64,000 nucleotides of DNA. Source: Endocalyx cinctus. Taxonomy: Eukaryota; Ascomycota; Sordariomycetes; Amphisphaeriales; Apiosporaceae. Made by a program: the position numbers and the translations under genes. Positions 52,726-63,478 of this stretch are shown here, piece after piece (positions within the stretch are counted from its first letter, which is position 1; each line of letters starts with the position of its first letter). The DNA is taken from contig BCKC01000005.1 of assembly GCA_001600455.1 (NCBI GenBank), forward strand, positions 3,906,001-3,970,000, read 5' to 3'. The notes below the pieces were generated by a model. The model ran no database searches. It was not told the DNA's origin and saw nothing but the letters and a program-made list of their open reading frames with translations.

Positions 52726-54723
52726 ATGGGGCTTTACTCCATACTTCCCGACGAGATTCAAGAAGTGGATGTAATCATTGCCGGGGGTAAGCGTGCCATC
52801 GCCCTATAACTTAGATGGGTCTAGTGATCCAAATCCTAAGTTGACATCGTGATCAGGTGGGACTGCCGGATGCATTATCGCCTCTCGTCTCGCCGATGCC
52901 GACTCCAACTTAAGTATCTTAGTGGTGGAAGAAGGACCTAATAACCGCGACGAGCCTCTAATCGTGAATCCGGGATACTTCTTCAACAACCTAGCTCCCG
53001 GAAGCAAGTCCGTCACTTTCCACGTCGCAAACAAGTCGGAACAGGTCGCCGACCGAGAGATCATCGTTCCTGCCGCCCGCATCCTCGGCGGTGGCTCCTC
53101 AGTCAATATGGTGATTTATTCGCGGGCTCAGCGATCGGACTTTGATTCCTGGCGAGCACCTGGATGGTCAGCTAAGGAACTTGTGCCTTATATGAGGAAG
53201 GTATCTGTTGAACGCGCCCTGTAAATCTTTCTCGCCATCGGCTAGCTGACTGCTCCTTAGCTTGAGAAGTATCACGGCCCCGGAAGAGAAGACCTCCACG
53301 GATACGACGGCCCAGTGGTCGTGTCCTCGGGAGCGTACCGTGCTCCCAAGGCCGAGGACGACTTTTTCGCAGCTCTCAAGGCCACGGGATGGCCAGAAGT
53401 AGAGGATATAGGGGATCTAGAGCACTGTAACGGCGCTCAGCGCGCCCTGCGCTATGTTTCACCCGAGGGGAAGAGGCAAGACGTAGCTCACAAATATTTA
53501 CACCCTCGACTTGAAAACGGGAAGAACCCTAACCTCCACGTCCTCGTCGAGTCAAGGGTGATTCGGGTCCAGCTCAAAGATAATCGTGCTACCGGAATCA
53601 CCTACGCGTCTGGCTCAGAATCGACCGGCGGCGCAGATCGATCCGTTCGAGCTCGGAAGATGGTGATTATCGCCGGTGGCGCTTTTGGCAGCCCGGCGAT
53701 TCTAGAAAGATCCGGTATCGGAGACCCGACTATACTCAAGCGAGCCGGTATTGAGCCCGTAGTCGAGCTTGCCGGCGTTGGTCGCGGGTACGAAGATCAC
53801 CATTTATGCGGATATCCGTACAGGTCAAGCTTAGACCCCGAGGATACCATGGACGACTTCATGACCGGGCGCCTGGATTCCACAAAGCCAGAAGGCGCCA
53901 AATATCTGGGATGGAATGGTGTCGACATTACCTGCAAGTTCCGACCCTCGGAGGCGAACATAACTTCGCTTGGACCCGAATTCATGGAAACTTGGACGAA
54001 GGAGTTCAAGGACAACGAAAACAAGCCCTTGGCCATGATGGCTACCTTTAACGGGTAAATTATCCACGAGTCATCAAATTTGACGCATGAAACGTGCTAA
54101 TATATCTTCTTTATAACTAAAGCTTCCCAGGCGGTCTCCCCGGTCTACCTCCCAGGCAATACTTCACCCACTCCGTATTCACGGTGTATCCCTTTTCCCG
54201 AGGCCATGTCCACGTCACGGGACCAGCGGTAGACGACAAGTTGGACTTCGATGCCGGCTTCTTGAAAGACGCAAACGACATCGACCTGAAGAAGTGCAGG
54301 TGGGCGTACAAGACGCAGCGCGAGATCGCGCGCCGCCGGGCCGCCTATCGCGGCGAGTTCGCGGCCGGACACCCGCCCTTCGCCCCGGACTCAGCGGCCG
54401 CCTGCGTCGAGACGACGGATAGACTGCCCGTCGACGAGGTGGTCGACATTGAGTACGCGGCGGAAGATGACGCCGTGCTGGATAGGTGGCTCCGCGAGAA
54501 CATCACGACTACGTGGCACTCGCTCGGCACGTGCAAGATGGGACCGCCGGGGGCCATGGGCGTGGTTGACCCGTCGCTCGGCGTGCACGGCGTCGGCAAC
54601 TTGAAGGTTACCGATTTGAGCATCGCGCCGCGTAATGTCGGTGCGCATCCTGCGAATACAGCAATGGTGATCGGGGAGAAGGCGGCGGATCTCATTATAT
54701 CCGAGTTGGAATTACCAAAATAA
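52726..54723 (+). CDS. GMC-family FAD oxidoreductase (alcohol oxidase-like)
   Basis: Four exons: 52726-52786, 52857-53200, 53261-54054 and 54123-54723 (1800 nt, 599 aa). The FAD-binding motif spans the first splice: VDVIIAGGG-TAGCIIASRLAD. The two GMC signatures are visible: ARILGGGSSVNMVIYSRAQRSDFDSW, and GGAFGSPAILERSGIGDP. The active-site region is TTWHSLGTCKMGP (His) with APRNVGAHPANTAMVIGEKAADLI near the end (His). No signal peptide is seen and the C-terminus (ELELPK) has no peroxisomal SKL. The sequence leans to the alcohol oxidase/aryl-alcohol group. It oxidises an unidentified alcohol with FAD and O2, and its position next to P450 and UbiA suggests a tailoring role. GC-rich, intact. 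Confidence 0.86.
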
Positions 54724-55693
54724 TCTTGACACAAGCTGGCTTATATTGTATTTATTTATGAGGGGGAATAGCTCTGATTACCTTAAATTTTAAAATTATT
54801 TGTTATTCTATAAATTAAACTAGCTGTCACGGCATGGCATAGTGCAAGGTGGTATGCATATTTTGAATGGGACTATACTCCAGATGGGGTTAACAGAAGG
54901 TTGGTGGTATTTACTACATAATAATATTTATATCTTTTTAAAATATTTTAATTACTTAGTACTTTTCTTTTTTCTTTAACTTTAGCATCTTCGATAAATA
55001 TACTGATTAGTTCGAGCATTTGCCTTAATACATCGTATGTGCCATCACAGCTAGCATAAGGTACCAACACCTATGACGCCCTAGCTAGATGATGTATAGC
55101 GTGATTTCGTCAAGTCTACGACAGAACTAGGATTCGAAAAGAAGAAATGAGGGAAAAATTAACCCGTCGGATTAAACGCAGGCCTATTGCCAACTTTGGT
55201 CGTATTCTCGCTTGTAACTGTAAATGAACTACCGTAACGAGGTCAATTAATCAATTTTGACGTTAAGCGAAACTACGTATTTACGCAATTATCTTTAGTT
55301 CTGGATCTTACTCCTTTTGTTTGGATTGAACATTAAACATTTTTCTTGCATGAACTGTGTTGACCAACATTCTCGTTTTCGTTTCTTTTTCTATTGGACT
55401 ACTGCATCAATAGTTTCGTGTGCAAGTTGTGGTTAGTTGGACTCTCTGATTTACGCACACCACTTCGACTAGTGCAGTGTCTAATGTATGAGAATAGCCA
55501 CTGCCACCTCAAGCTCTACGTTTAAGAACTACAATAGCTAGGCGTGGCAGTTTCGATGACGAAATGGAAGGATGGGAGATACTCGCTGGAAGTAATTTAA
55601 AAGCCGTACTTGTCCTCCCCTAAACCACGATGTCTTGTACGCCTAGCAAGGCATAGTCCTCGTTACTAAACACATGTTTGTAGTACTAACGTT
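54724..55693. other. gene-free interval
   Basis: AT-rich spacer of about 1 kb containing nothing recognised. The promoter of the RBR ligase should be at its end. Confidence 0.5.
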
Positions 55694-57137
55694 ATGGATG
55701 CCTCTATTCTTTTTCAATTGGACCAGGACGATTCCCTGCTCATACTCAAACTCTTGCGAGAAGATGCGGAGAACATCGTACAATTGGCAGTTGGCAAAGG
55801 CAAGCAGCCGGAAGGCTCGGAGACAGACGCCGAGATTGCTTTCAAGCTCTTGCTAGAAGAGATTGAAAGCGCTACAACTTTCTCAACTGATCAAAAGATG
55901 ACTAGAAGCATTCAGAAAGCCATTCAATTAGATAGCGACGCTCTTTTACGATCCGAGGAAGAAGAACGAGTTGCACAGCATGACCACAACATATCGGTTG
56001 CTCTTCATCAGGGACAAGCCGAGTCGACCGTCCTACCAACCGAATGCGTAGCGCTGGATTACGATGACGAAATGATTGATAAGCTTTCTTGCATGTACAT
56101 CACCGGAATTAGCGACGTTGAGGGCGAAAGCGAGGTAGGGGAAGACAACAACGATAAGGAAACACTGGCAGGAGATGAACCCGAAAGCTCCGCGTGGGCA
56201 GCCTCATGTCAACCTCGAAACAGACGCAGGGGTAATTGCATTGCTTGCGATAATCGAAAACACTTTACAGAGCTCGCTCGTTGTCCTTGCGGGCATGAGT
56301 ATTGCCGAGAATGCCTCACACGTCTATTCCAGAGCGTTACGGTGGACGAATCCCTCTTTCCACCTCGATGTTGCCAACAACCGATCCCGCTTGACAAGAG
56401 CCGGCTTTTCCTCGACGCGAAAACTATCGAAAAGTTCCAGGTAAAGTCCTTAGAGCTATCTACGCCTCGTAGAACCTATTGCCACGATCATAACTGTGCC
56501 GCATTTATTCCAGCATCGAACTACGTCAACGACGTCGCCATATGTGAGCAATGTAACGCGCACACGTGCATGACATGTAAAGGGGCTTCCCACGCCGGGG
56601 ACTGCCCCAGAGACGATCAACTCCAAAAGGTCCTCCAGCTGGCTCAAGAGAAAGGGTGGCAGAGATGTCGAAACTGTTGGGGTTTAGTAGAACTAAACTT
56701 TGGGTGTTACCACATGACGCAAGTCCTCACTTGGCCAAACTTCAAGGAATGCCCAACTTATTCCATTTTCTAGGTGCCGATGCCGTTTCGAGTTCTGCTA
56801 TGTCTGCGGCAGTCGCTGGAAGACTTGTCAATGCGAAGAATGGTCAGAGCATCGTCTGGTGACCCGAGCAGAAGAGATTGATGCGCGTAACCAGGACGAA
56901 CAACACGCACAACACGCACAACCGCAGAATCAGTTAGACGTAGAAAACCGGCAGCTACGAGTTGAGAGAATTGTCCGGAACCTCAGGGCTAACCATGAAT
57001 GTGACCACAGGCGCTGGTTTAATCGGAGCGGGCCACGTCAATGCGAAGAGTGTCACGACACAATGCCAATTTTCATCTACGAGTGTCGGCAGTGTAACAT
57101 TATGGCCTGCCGTCGCTGTAGGTATAACCGACTGTAA
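55694..57137 (+). CDS. RBR (RING-IBR-RING2) E3 ubiquitin ligase
   Basis: Two exons, 55694-56718 and 56774-57137 (1389 nt, 462 aa). The N-terminal 170 residues are acidic and helical. RING1 follows (NCIACDNRKHFTELARCPCGHEYCRECLTRLF), then IBR (TYCHDHNCAAFIPA, AICEQCNAHTCMTCKGASHAGDC), then RING2 (CRNCWGLVELNFGCYHMT-CRCRFEFCYVCGSRWKTC), with the expected catalytic Cys in FGC. The exons join only with a GC-AG intron: AC|GCAAGT...TAG|GTGC restores Thr-Cys-Arg-Cys, exactly the RING2 sequence. A C-terminal Cys/His stretch (CDHRRWFNRSGPRQCEECHD, CRQCNIMACRRC) could bind further zinc. RBR ligases pass ubiquitin through a thioester on RING2. Substrate unknown. Confidence 0.87.
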
Positions 57138-57821
57138 TTAAGATATATGTCCTAAATAAATAATGGATATGCTTCAAGTTATCGATTCAGCGTCGTGAAT
57201 ATGTTATATTCTTCTGTTCAATGACGGCCGGGGACCTGCATCATCGGAAGAATCTCGCCTGCTCGCATGTTTTCAAAACAGGGTTTATTTTCATCTAATC
57301 AGAAAGCCGTATTTGTAAGTGATATATTTTCTCAGCATAAAACAAATTTGTGGGCTAGCGGTTAACCGGCCACGCATGCGACGGCACAATTACGCTCTTT
57401 TCTTTGCTAGTCGACAGAAGTACAAGAAAAAATGGCCTTGGTAGTATACGTTTGTAATGTAATATAATAAAATGCATACGTATCTCATCGAGAGAGTTTA
57501 GATTCTTATCAGCGAGCCGGCAGAAACTGTAAGCATCTGAGAAGGTCTCTTTCTATCCATTGTTAAGAAATATACGATGATAGAATTCCAATGGAGTAAG
57601 AAAAGATACAGCCATGTGTTGACTCACTTTTTATACACTTCATCTTCCTGAAACTGTGCGAGAAACGTGTCTGGAATTTGTCAATGAAATTCTTGAAGCT
57701 CATCATCCGGCACTTGTCCTCGTGATAATCGGCATCGAATAGGTTTCCGGGGGTTTGCAAATATCCGAGGCATGCCCTTAGCAATATTGATCAGCAGGCT
57801 TGGTGGGAGGCAAGCGTTAAA
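57138..57821. other. gene-free interval
   Basis: AT-rich spacer between the RBR gene and the transposase relic. The minus frame at 57563-57784 is unsupported. I could not find the left terminal inverted repeat of the transposon by eye. Confidence 0.45.
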
Positions 57822-58480
57822 ATGAAGGTGATGGTACTTCCTGATATCAAAAAACGTACGGTAGCAGCTATACGGGAGGTCAAGCTTGGTAGTACCGTAC
57901 GCGCTGCTGCCACCAAGTGGGATATTACCCGGTCATACCTCATACGTCGTCTCCAAGGCGTACCGACTCGAGAAGAGACGAATGGAGAGCTCCAAGTACT
58001 ATCTACATTACCGGAAAGCCAGCTAGCTAATTGGGCCATTGGTCAGGCTAGGCTGGGCTTCGCGCCAGCCCTTATAAAATTCCGATATATGGCCCACTAT
58101 ATGTACAATGCTTCCGGTCACACTGGAGACCTAGGTAAATAGTGGCATACCCGATTTTTGGCCCGAAATTCGGAAGTTAGGTCAGCCAGGTCTACTTCCA
58201 TCGATTACCACCGCGTCAACGGCGCTACCGTCGCGAATATCAACATATTTTTTCAACCGTTTGGAGGTCCCGGAAGTGGCAAATATACCCACCCGAGCGC
58301 TGGTATAATACCGATGAAGTGGGTTATCGGCCAGGGCGTCGGAGGCAGCCATATCGTTATCGTTGAGACCGCCAGCTATAGCACTCTGAAAAAAGACAGT
58401 AAAAAATGCGAATGGATTACCGTACTGGAGTGTGTGGGGTATAATGGGGTAGCCCTTCCACCGCTGGGTCAGCGTTGAAA
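57822..58480 (+). mobile_element. decayed pogo/Fot-type (Tc1/mariner) transposase, truncated
   Basis: The frame starts with a helix-turn-helix region (VKLGSTVRAAATKWDITRSYLIRRLQGVPTREE) and a Tc5-like DNA-binding part (LPESQLANWAIGQARLGFAP...GKxWHTRFLARNSEVRSARS), as in Fot/pogo transposases. An in-frame TAG is at 58140-58142. Later the frame carries TASYSTLKKDSKKCEWITVLECVGYNGVALPPLG, typical of the DDE domain; the first catalytic Asp lies in another frame (WYNTDEVGY, codon 58314-58316), so at least one frameshift has occurred. The rest of the DDE domain is missing, and the match ends shortly before a 25-nt T run. No terminal repeats were identified. Inactive relic. Confidence 0.7.
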
Positions 58481-58520
58481 TGGCTGGAATTTCACTTTAT
58501 ACCGCACGTACAAGCTCAAC

Positions 58521-58545
58521 TTTTTTTTTTTTTTTTTTTTTTTTT
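58521..58545. repeat. poly-T tract (25 nt)
   Basis: Run of 25 T 40 nt after the last recognisable transposase codon. Confidence 0.95.
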
Positions 58546-58755
58546 GAGAGAAGGCAGTCGACTTTAAATTCTCCCGCTCATAGCCCCTGGCCTGCTGCGC
58601 TTTACGTAATAGTATTTGTTTCGTTCTAAGTATGAGACATTATTTAAAGGGCGGGCCCCAAGCCCGAGTTCCAAAGATAATAGCTTATCTCTAATTATAA
58701 AATTTACATTAAAAAAGTTATAACGTACTCGATTACCACTGCGAGGATCTTGTTT

Positions 58756-59019
58756 CTAAAAGTACTCGTGTTGAACAGAGTGCGTGGTCTTATCAGCAAG
58801 GTTAATTAAGACCAGACTCACATGCTTAGGGTTAGTAGCAAGATCAAGAGGAAGTTCGTCAAGTTCTTCCATAAGATAATCCGCAATAACGTATATTGCA
58901 AGCTTGTCTAGGACTGTGTAACCTAAATTAATTTGTGCTAACCCCTTTGTAACTGAAAGGTTGGGTAAAGTAGACGAGCAGGTCACCTCCTGCGAGGAAC
59001 CTGTGGAGGCTGCCCCCAT
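58756..59019 (-). pseudogene. possible BTB/POZ-protein fragment
   Basis: An 87-codon minus frame with LGYTVLDKLAIYVIADYLMEELDELPLDLA, which resembles the helical part after a fungal BTB domain (YxLADKY..E.L..LA). No BTB core is visible upstream, so it is at best a fragment beside the transposon relic. Confidence 0.28.
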
Positions 59020-60353
59020 GGCGACAGATTAGGGTTTACTCGCCTTTATTTATACAAGCTTAGCTTTATCTGTTACCCTTTTTTGATACAGTTCATATTG
59101 TCAATGACACATTCTACCCTCGTATTCCACGAATGCGCCATCGCGTCCAGCATGGCGGTCTTTGTTACAACCGGCTATTTTCCGGCCGACGCAGCGAGTC
59201 TGGAGCTACACGGAGTCTAAACATTAGGGCATGTACCATCCTCATTCATCTATCGTGCACAAGATACGGGATGCGTCGTGCATGTAACTAGTTTAAACAT
59301 TATGGAAATACGTTAATGTAGGTTAGGCGTTGGATGTAGTTGGGTTAAGATAGGGTTCACGGGTGGAAGAACCGATCAGGGGCAACAGGCGATTACTTTC
59401 GGCCACTCTCATTTTGACCATCTTCATAAACAGGTTTCATGGGAAGGGTATGTCTCATGAATATGGGATATAATGAAATATAATAGACTGCTTAGGCTGT
59501 TTAATGATTCGGAATAAATCAATTTAATTCAAGGCCCATTAGCACCTATTCCTATAGACCTCAACTTACCATTACCTTGACTGTGGAGTTAGCACCTGAT
59601 ATATCAAGGCTCTACTACAGAAGCGACAGAAAAGTTCACCCAGTTATGATTTATAGAAATAATCTAGACGCAACGCGCAGCAACCTCTCGTTTCGCTTGG
59701 TATAGCTTAAATGCGCCCTATTTGTACACCATAATTAACGCCTCTTCTTAGACTGACTAAGATAAAACTAACCAGCTCTTCGATCTTCACGTAAAAGAGT
59801 CCGTCGGTCTCATACAAAAAGAGTTCGTGATTTTCCGGGTTGTTTATATAGGTTTTGTGCAGTATGGCCGATTATGGAGATCAAACAAGGTTGAAAAGTG
59901 ATATTGTATTATTTATCTCCTATCAGCTAGCGGAAAAAAAATCAGGGACGCTTCTTTCTCCACGGTCGAATATGAAGTCAAAACGACACACCCGGATAAT
60001 CTCGACACGCTGGTGCTCCAACTCCGCTGCGAGTTTTATAAAACCGAGGCCTGGTGAAGGTTTCCTACGCCTTGAAAGATATTTTACCGTACCCTATGCA
60101 ATCTTAACGTAGAAGTAAGGTGGATCACGACCATCACCTGGAAAGTATTGTGACTTCATGTGAAGTTACCCTGTTTGTGGAATAGGGATACGCCAAATAC
60201 AAGGATGAGTTTCCACAAAGTTATCCGTGAAGAATATCAGGATTATGATAGACAGGTATAAAAGGGATCCTTCTGTCAGAGATTGCCTCTCAATCTTGCT
60301 TCCTCGTTTGTCTTTATTCACTACTCAGCTCAATAAAACCAAATAAATACATA
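59020..60353. other. gene-free interval
   Basis: Spacer of 1.3 kb with no accepted gene. The 85-codon + frame at 59855-60112 lacks features. A TATA-like GGTATAAAAGG at 60255-60265 precedes the possible retroelement frame. Confidence 0.45.
60255..60265 (+). promoter_or_regulatory. TATA-like box
   Basis: GGTATAAAAGG about 90 nt upstream of the ATG at 60354, with a pyrimidine-rich leader between. This is the arrangement of a core promoter or LTR promoter. Confidence 0.4.
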
Positions 60354-61047
60354 ATGCCTATAGTTACTCGAAGCGGGATATTTCCGCAAAAGACTGAGGA
60401 CAAAACCCCAAAGACTACTTACTCGTAAGCCTACCCATGAGGGCGTAAGTAGCGAAGAAACGACCGGTTTTATCGCTCTCGAGATTCCTACAACTGATCT
60501 TCCTACGCCGAACAATACGCATCATGCTGCCGCCCAATCGATAGCTTCCCGCCTTCCCGTGCTTTTCACTGAATTAGCAGAGGCTTTAGTCAAGCCTACA
60601 AACCTCAAGACAATAAGACTTTATCTATCTACGCTTCCCCGCTCAGACCAGCTCCCAGCTCCGATTACGCGACTTATTCACAAATCTTCACCGACGCTGT
60701 ACCGAATTAGGTACATCTACTCAGGATGTGGACGAAACCGTACCGGGATTCCATTCTGGCCCCCCAAGAGAAAGTCACAGAGCCCAAACTCATGGTACAC
60801 CGAAGTAGCACGCTCGCCAGCTGCAAGCAACTTCAACATCTTGAAATCTCCGATCCAGCTCACAATAGCCACAAACAAACGCAACGGAATCAATCACCAA
60901 AATAACGTCGACCTTGATGATATATCTAAATTCATGTTGAAGACTCTAAGACAAAGGGTAAATCAAAATCTCTATAGCACGTCACAGCAAAAGTCTTTGT
61001 CGAGTTCGTTAGCAGGATTAGAAGTGACAGGGCCGTATCTCCGATAA
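60354..61047 (+). pseudogene. possible decayed retroelement (gag-like) frame
   Basis: A frame starting MPIVTRSGIFPQKTEDKTPKTT ends after 24 codons. The next frame (from about 60422) reads RKPTHEGVSSEETTGFIALEIP, then ASRLPVLFTELAEALVKPTNLKTIRLYLSTLPRSD and on to 61047. The order MP..TRSG, polar region, helical region resembles the start of a gag protein but no zinc knuckle, protease or polymerase is present. Direct GATCTAAGT repeats follow at 61262-61284. No paired LTR was found by eye. It could equally be a broken host gene. Confidence 0.25.
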
Positions 61048-61640
61048 CGCCATCTGGTCCCCTTTTGTTAATGAGTTCCACTACCTACACCTTAGTTTTG
61101 TTTTTTCTTAACTGTGCACGAAAAATCAACTTAATCCCAAATGGTACGAAATTAGAAGTTGGCCCATTCAACAGGCCTAGGAAGAATACATAGACCACCT
61201 TAAGGAGCACGGCGTAAAAGCCCCTTTGCAAGCTTATGGAAGGACGGTCAGGTGACGTACTGATCTAAGTGATCTAAGTGATCTGAATAGATTATATAGA
61301 TTATCCAGATCATCACCAGTCTTGGCATGACTTCTTGATCTATTGTTACCTTTAGAAGTAAGACAACTAGAACAACCATTCGACCAAATAAAAACTAAAT
61401 CTTGTCTAACTTATATAATCAAATAACCCTAACATAAGACAAACCCTGTCTCCCCACCACTATTGTACACAACTAGCCACACCACTACTTACCACCACCC
61501 TAAAACATTACCAGTCCGAGCTATATAACCTACTCGTATGAGTGTACCTATGGCCTCGATAAGGTATAATGCAATACCATTATCATGTAACACCACCCTC
61601 TTACTGGCCAAGGTCATTCTTCAAGTATCGGGATCGTATA
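61048..61640. other. gene-free interval with short direct repeats
   Basis: AT-rich spacer holding three near-identical 9-bp units (GATCTAAGT, GATCTAAGT, GATCTGAAT at about 61262-61288) and several AGAT/TATAT words after them. Nothing else recognised. Confidence 0.5.
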
Positions 61641-62624
61641 TCACCAAAAGGTATTACATTGGTTTATATCCTCATACTCATCGTCAAAGTATCCGTTTTC
61701 TGGTATGATGGAAAATGCGACATTCCATTTATCTCCAACTTCGATACTACCAAAGTATGTGCCCCACTGAGGATGGTTCCTCATACGACTCGCCCAGTCC
61801 ACACCAAAATTTTGACCTATGGCTTGAAAGTCGGCTTCTTCAAGCTGAGAAGTAGCTGGGTCAGCTTGTGATTTCGTAAGTTTGTAGGAGACCTTAATAC
61901 CATAGCCGTAGTGTCTTTTCGAGATTTCGTTGCCATTGTGAACGGATGGTATTCTAATAGCCGTCTTCATTCCTCCCTCTCCGTTCCCGGCTAAGTAAAG
62001 CGTATGGTCCGTGGTAATATTTTTATTTTCGGAATCTTGAACTCCCAAAATTTCGACTCTATGCCCCTTCTCGGAAGCATCACGCTTTATATGTGGCGTG
62101 ACATTTATAGACTCAAACTCAACACCACGAGAACGTAATACAGTTTCCATTTGCTTGAGGAGCATATCGTCCCGTTTCGCAATTGGACCTAGCTCATTGG
62201 CAGCCACGACATCCTGAGCTGCAGCACCGAAGCGGCCCCAATTCAAATAGACGAATAGACCTGCACCTACAAGGCCCACGCCTCCTCCCACGGCTACACC
62301 GACGGAGTTACAATCAAATGTTGAACCCTCCTTGTCTGATTCGACCGCTTTGCATATCGACGACGCCGTAACGCCAGCTAAAGAACCACCACCTATTACT
62401 CCGTAAAATTTCAATCTCAAGTCTGGAGGCAAGGCACCGTAGACGTCAGGAATCACATTGAAAACATTCGGGATAAAGCATCCTTCCGGATCTTGACGTT
62501 TTTCCAAGCTACTCGCGCCGCTCGTCATCTCGTCATGCGAGCTTGGGGATAATTCGGGCAACATTGGTTTGGCGATTGCCACGCTCCCTAGCCAGGTAAA
62601 AGTGAAAATAATGGCGGGTTTCAT
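61641..62624 (-). CDS. secreted protein with several Kex2-type sites, unknown family
   Basis: Single exon, 327 aa from MKPAIIFTFTWLGSVAIAKP, a clear signal peptide; the ATG five codons upstream is less suitable. Lys-Arg pairs lie at residues 42-43 (LEKRQDPEGC), 150-151 (IAKRDDM), 180-181 (HIKRDAS) and 236-237 (ISKRHYGYG), so Kex2-like proteolysis into four or five pieces is plausible. Four Cys lie after the first site (residues 49, 91, 105 and 323), and a Gly/Val-rich hydrophobic segment spans about 107-127 (VGVAVGGGVGLVGAGLFVYL). The C-terminal piece (HYGYGIKVSYKLTKSQADP...DINQCNTFW) is aromatic and acidic. This resembles precursor architecture of processed secreted fungal peptides, but no family is recognised. 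Confidence 0.7.
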   Translation of the reverse strand: MKPAIIFTFTWLGSVAIAKPMLPELSPSSHDEMTSGASSLEKRQDPEGCFIPNVFNVIPDVYGALPPDLRLKFYGVIGGGSLAGVTASSICKAVESDKEGSTFDCNSVGVAVGGGVGLVGAGLFVYLNWGRFGAAAQDVVAANELGPIAKRDDMLLKQMETVLRSRGVEFESINVTPHIKRDASEKGHRVEILGVQDSENKNITTDHTLYLAGNGEGGMKTAIRIPSVHNGNEISKRHYGYGIKVSYKLTKSQADPATSQLEEADFQAIGQNFGVDWASRMRNHPQWGTYFGSIEVGDKWNVAFSIIPENGYFDDEYEDINQCNTFW

Positions 62625-63478
62625 GTCGAAAGATAGCACTAGAGAACAAAGGGAGGGTTCAAGTTTAGATAATATTCGGTGTTGTATGTTTTGTGTTGTT
62701 GGTCTGAATTGTTGGTTTTGCTCAAAGTGCTTAGATTGGGAAAGAATCAGAGATAGATACCAAATCGAAATTTAACCTCAGTTGTTTGATATTGGAAGAT
62801 TTGAGGGGTTTTAAATGTTTATGTTTAAGCTGAAGTTGACTCTGTGTTTAGAGAAGGTCCCTTAGATAACTTACAAAATGTACCTACTTGTTTCTATAAT
62901 TAGTTCTATAACGAATATTTGTTAGTACTTGTCTATTTAAATATAAAAGAATCCTGTCATATCCCACAAATCCTTTCACAGCTTCCCAATCCATTAAGAT
63001 CTTCGAAGCAGTGATATTTTTATCAATATATTTTTTGGAAGTAGAGCTGATATAGAATGAATTGCATCTTGGGTTGCAAAATTTTGACTTGAAATAACGT
63101 AACTATAGCTGTTACTTTGAAACAATGACGTAACTCACCTTTAATAAAATGCTATCTTTAGTAGATCACTATTTTGATATAAATAGTTGATATGCATGTT
63201 GGGTTAAAAGCCAACATTAGATATGCATGTTGGGTGAAAAACCAACATCATAAGCCTTAGGTTTTAGGCAAACATGGGCCTTTAAGTTTATCCTGAAATC
63301 CTATTGCTGAAATGTTTTTTTTTTCTTCTTTTCTTTCACTTCCTCTTGCATTATTCATATATCCTCACCCTTAGTATCTCAATCTTCAATTTCAAAACAT
63401 CCAACGTGTTACTATCATCAATATCTCCCCAACATATCTATACTTCTAAGTTACAGTTCATTAACATAAACTGCAACA
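62625..63478. promoter_or_regulatory. divergent spacer with tandem hairpin repeats
   Basis: 0.85-kb AT-rich spacer between two divergent genes. It contains the 31-bp tandem duplication at 63189-63250, about 230-290 nt upstream of the downstream start. Confidence 0.5.
63189..63250. repeat. 31-bp tandem repeat, two copies, each with hairpin arms
   Basis: Copies at 63189-63219 and 63220-63250 abut exactly and differ at four positions. Each has GATATGCATGTTGGGT, a short A-rich loop and CCAACAT, so ATGTTGG and CCAACAT can pair; ATGCAT is itself a palindrome. The loop-side changes do not break the arms. Confidence 0.85.

Noticed and set aside
37145..61440. Several TTAGGGTTA (telomere-like) words near 37150, 45538, 51578, 51684, 58828 and on the other strand near 61425
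   Set aside because: They are single units, never tandem. At least two lie in protein-like frames as Asn-Pro-Lys codons on the other strand. Enriched over chance, but no telomere relic is shown.
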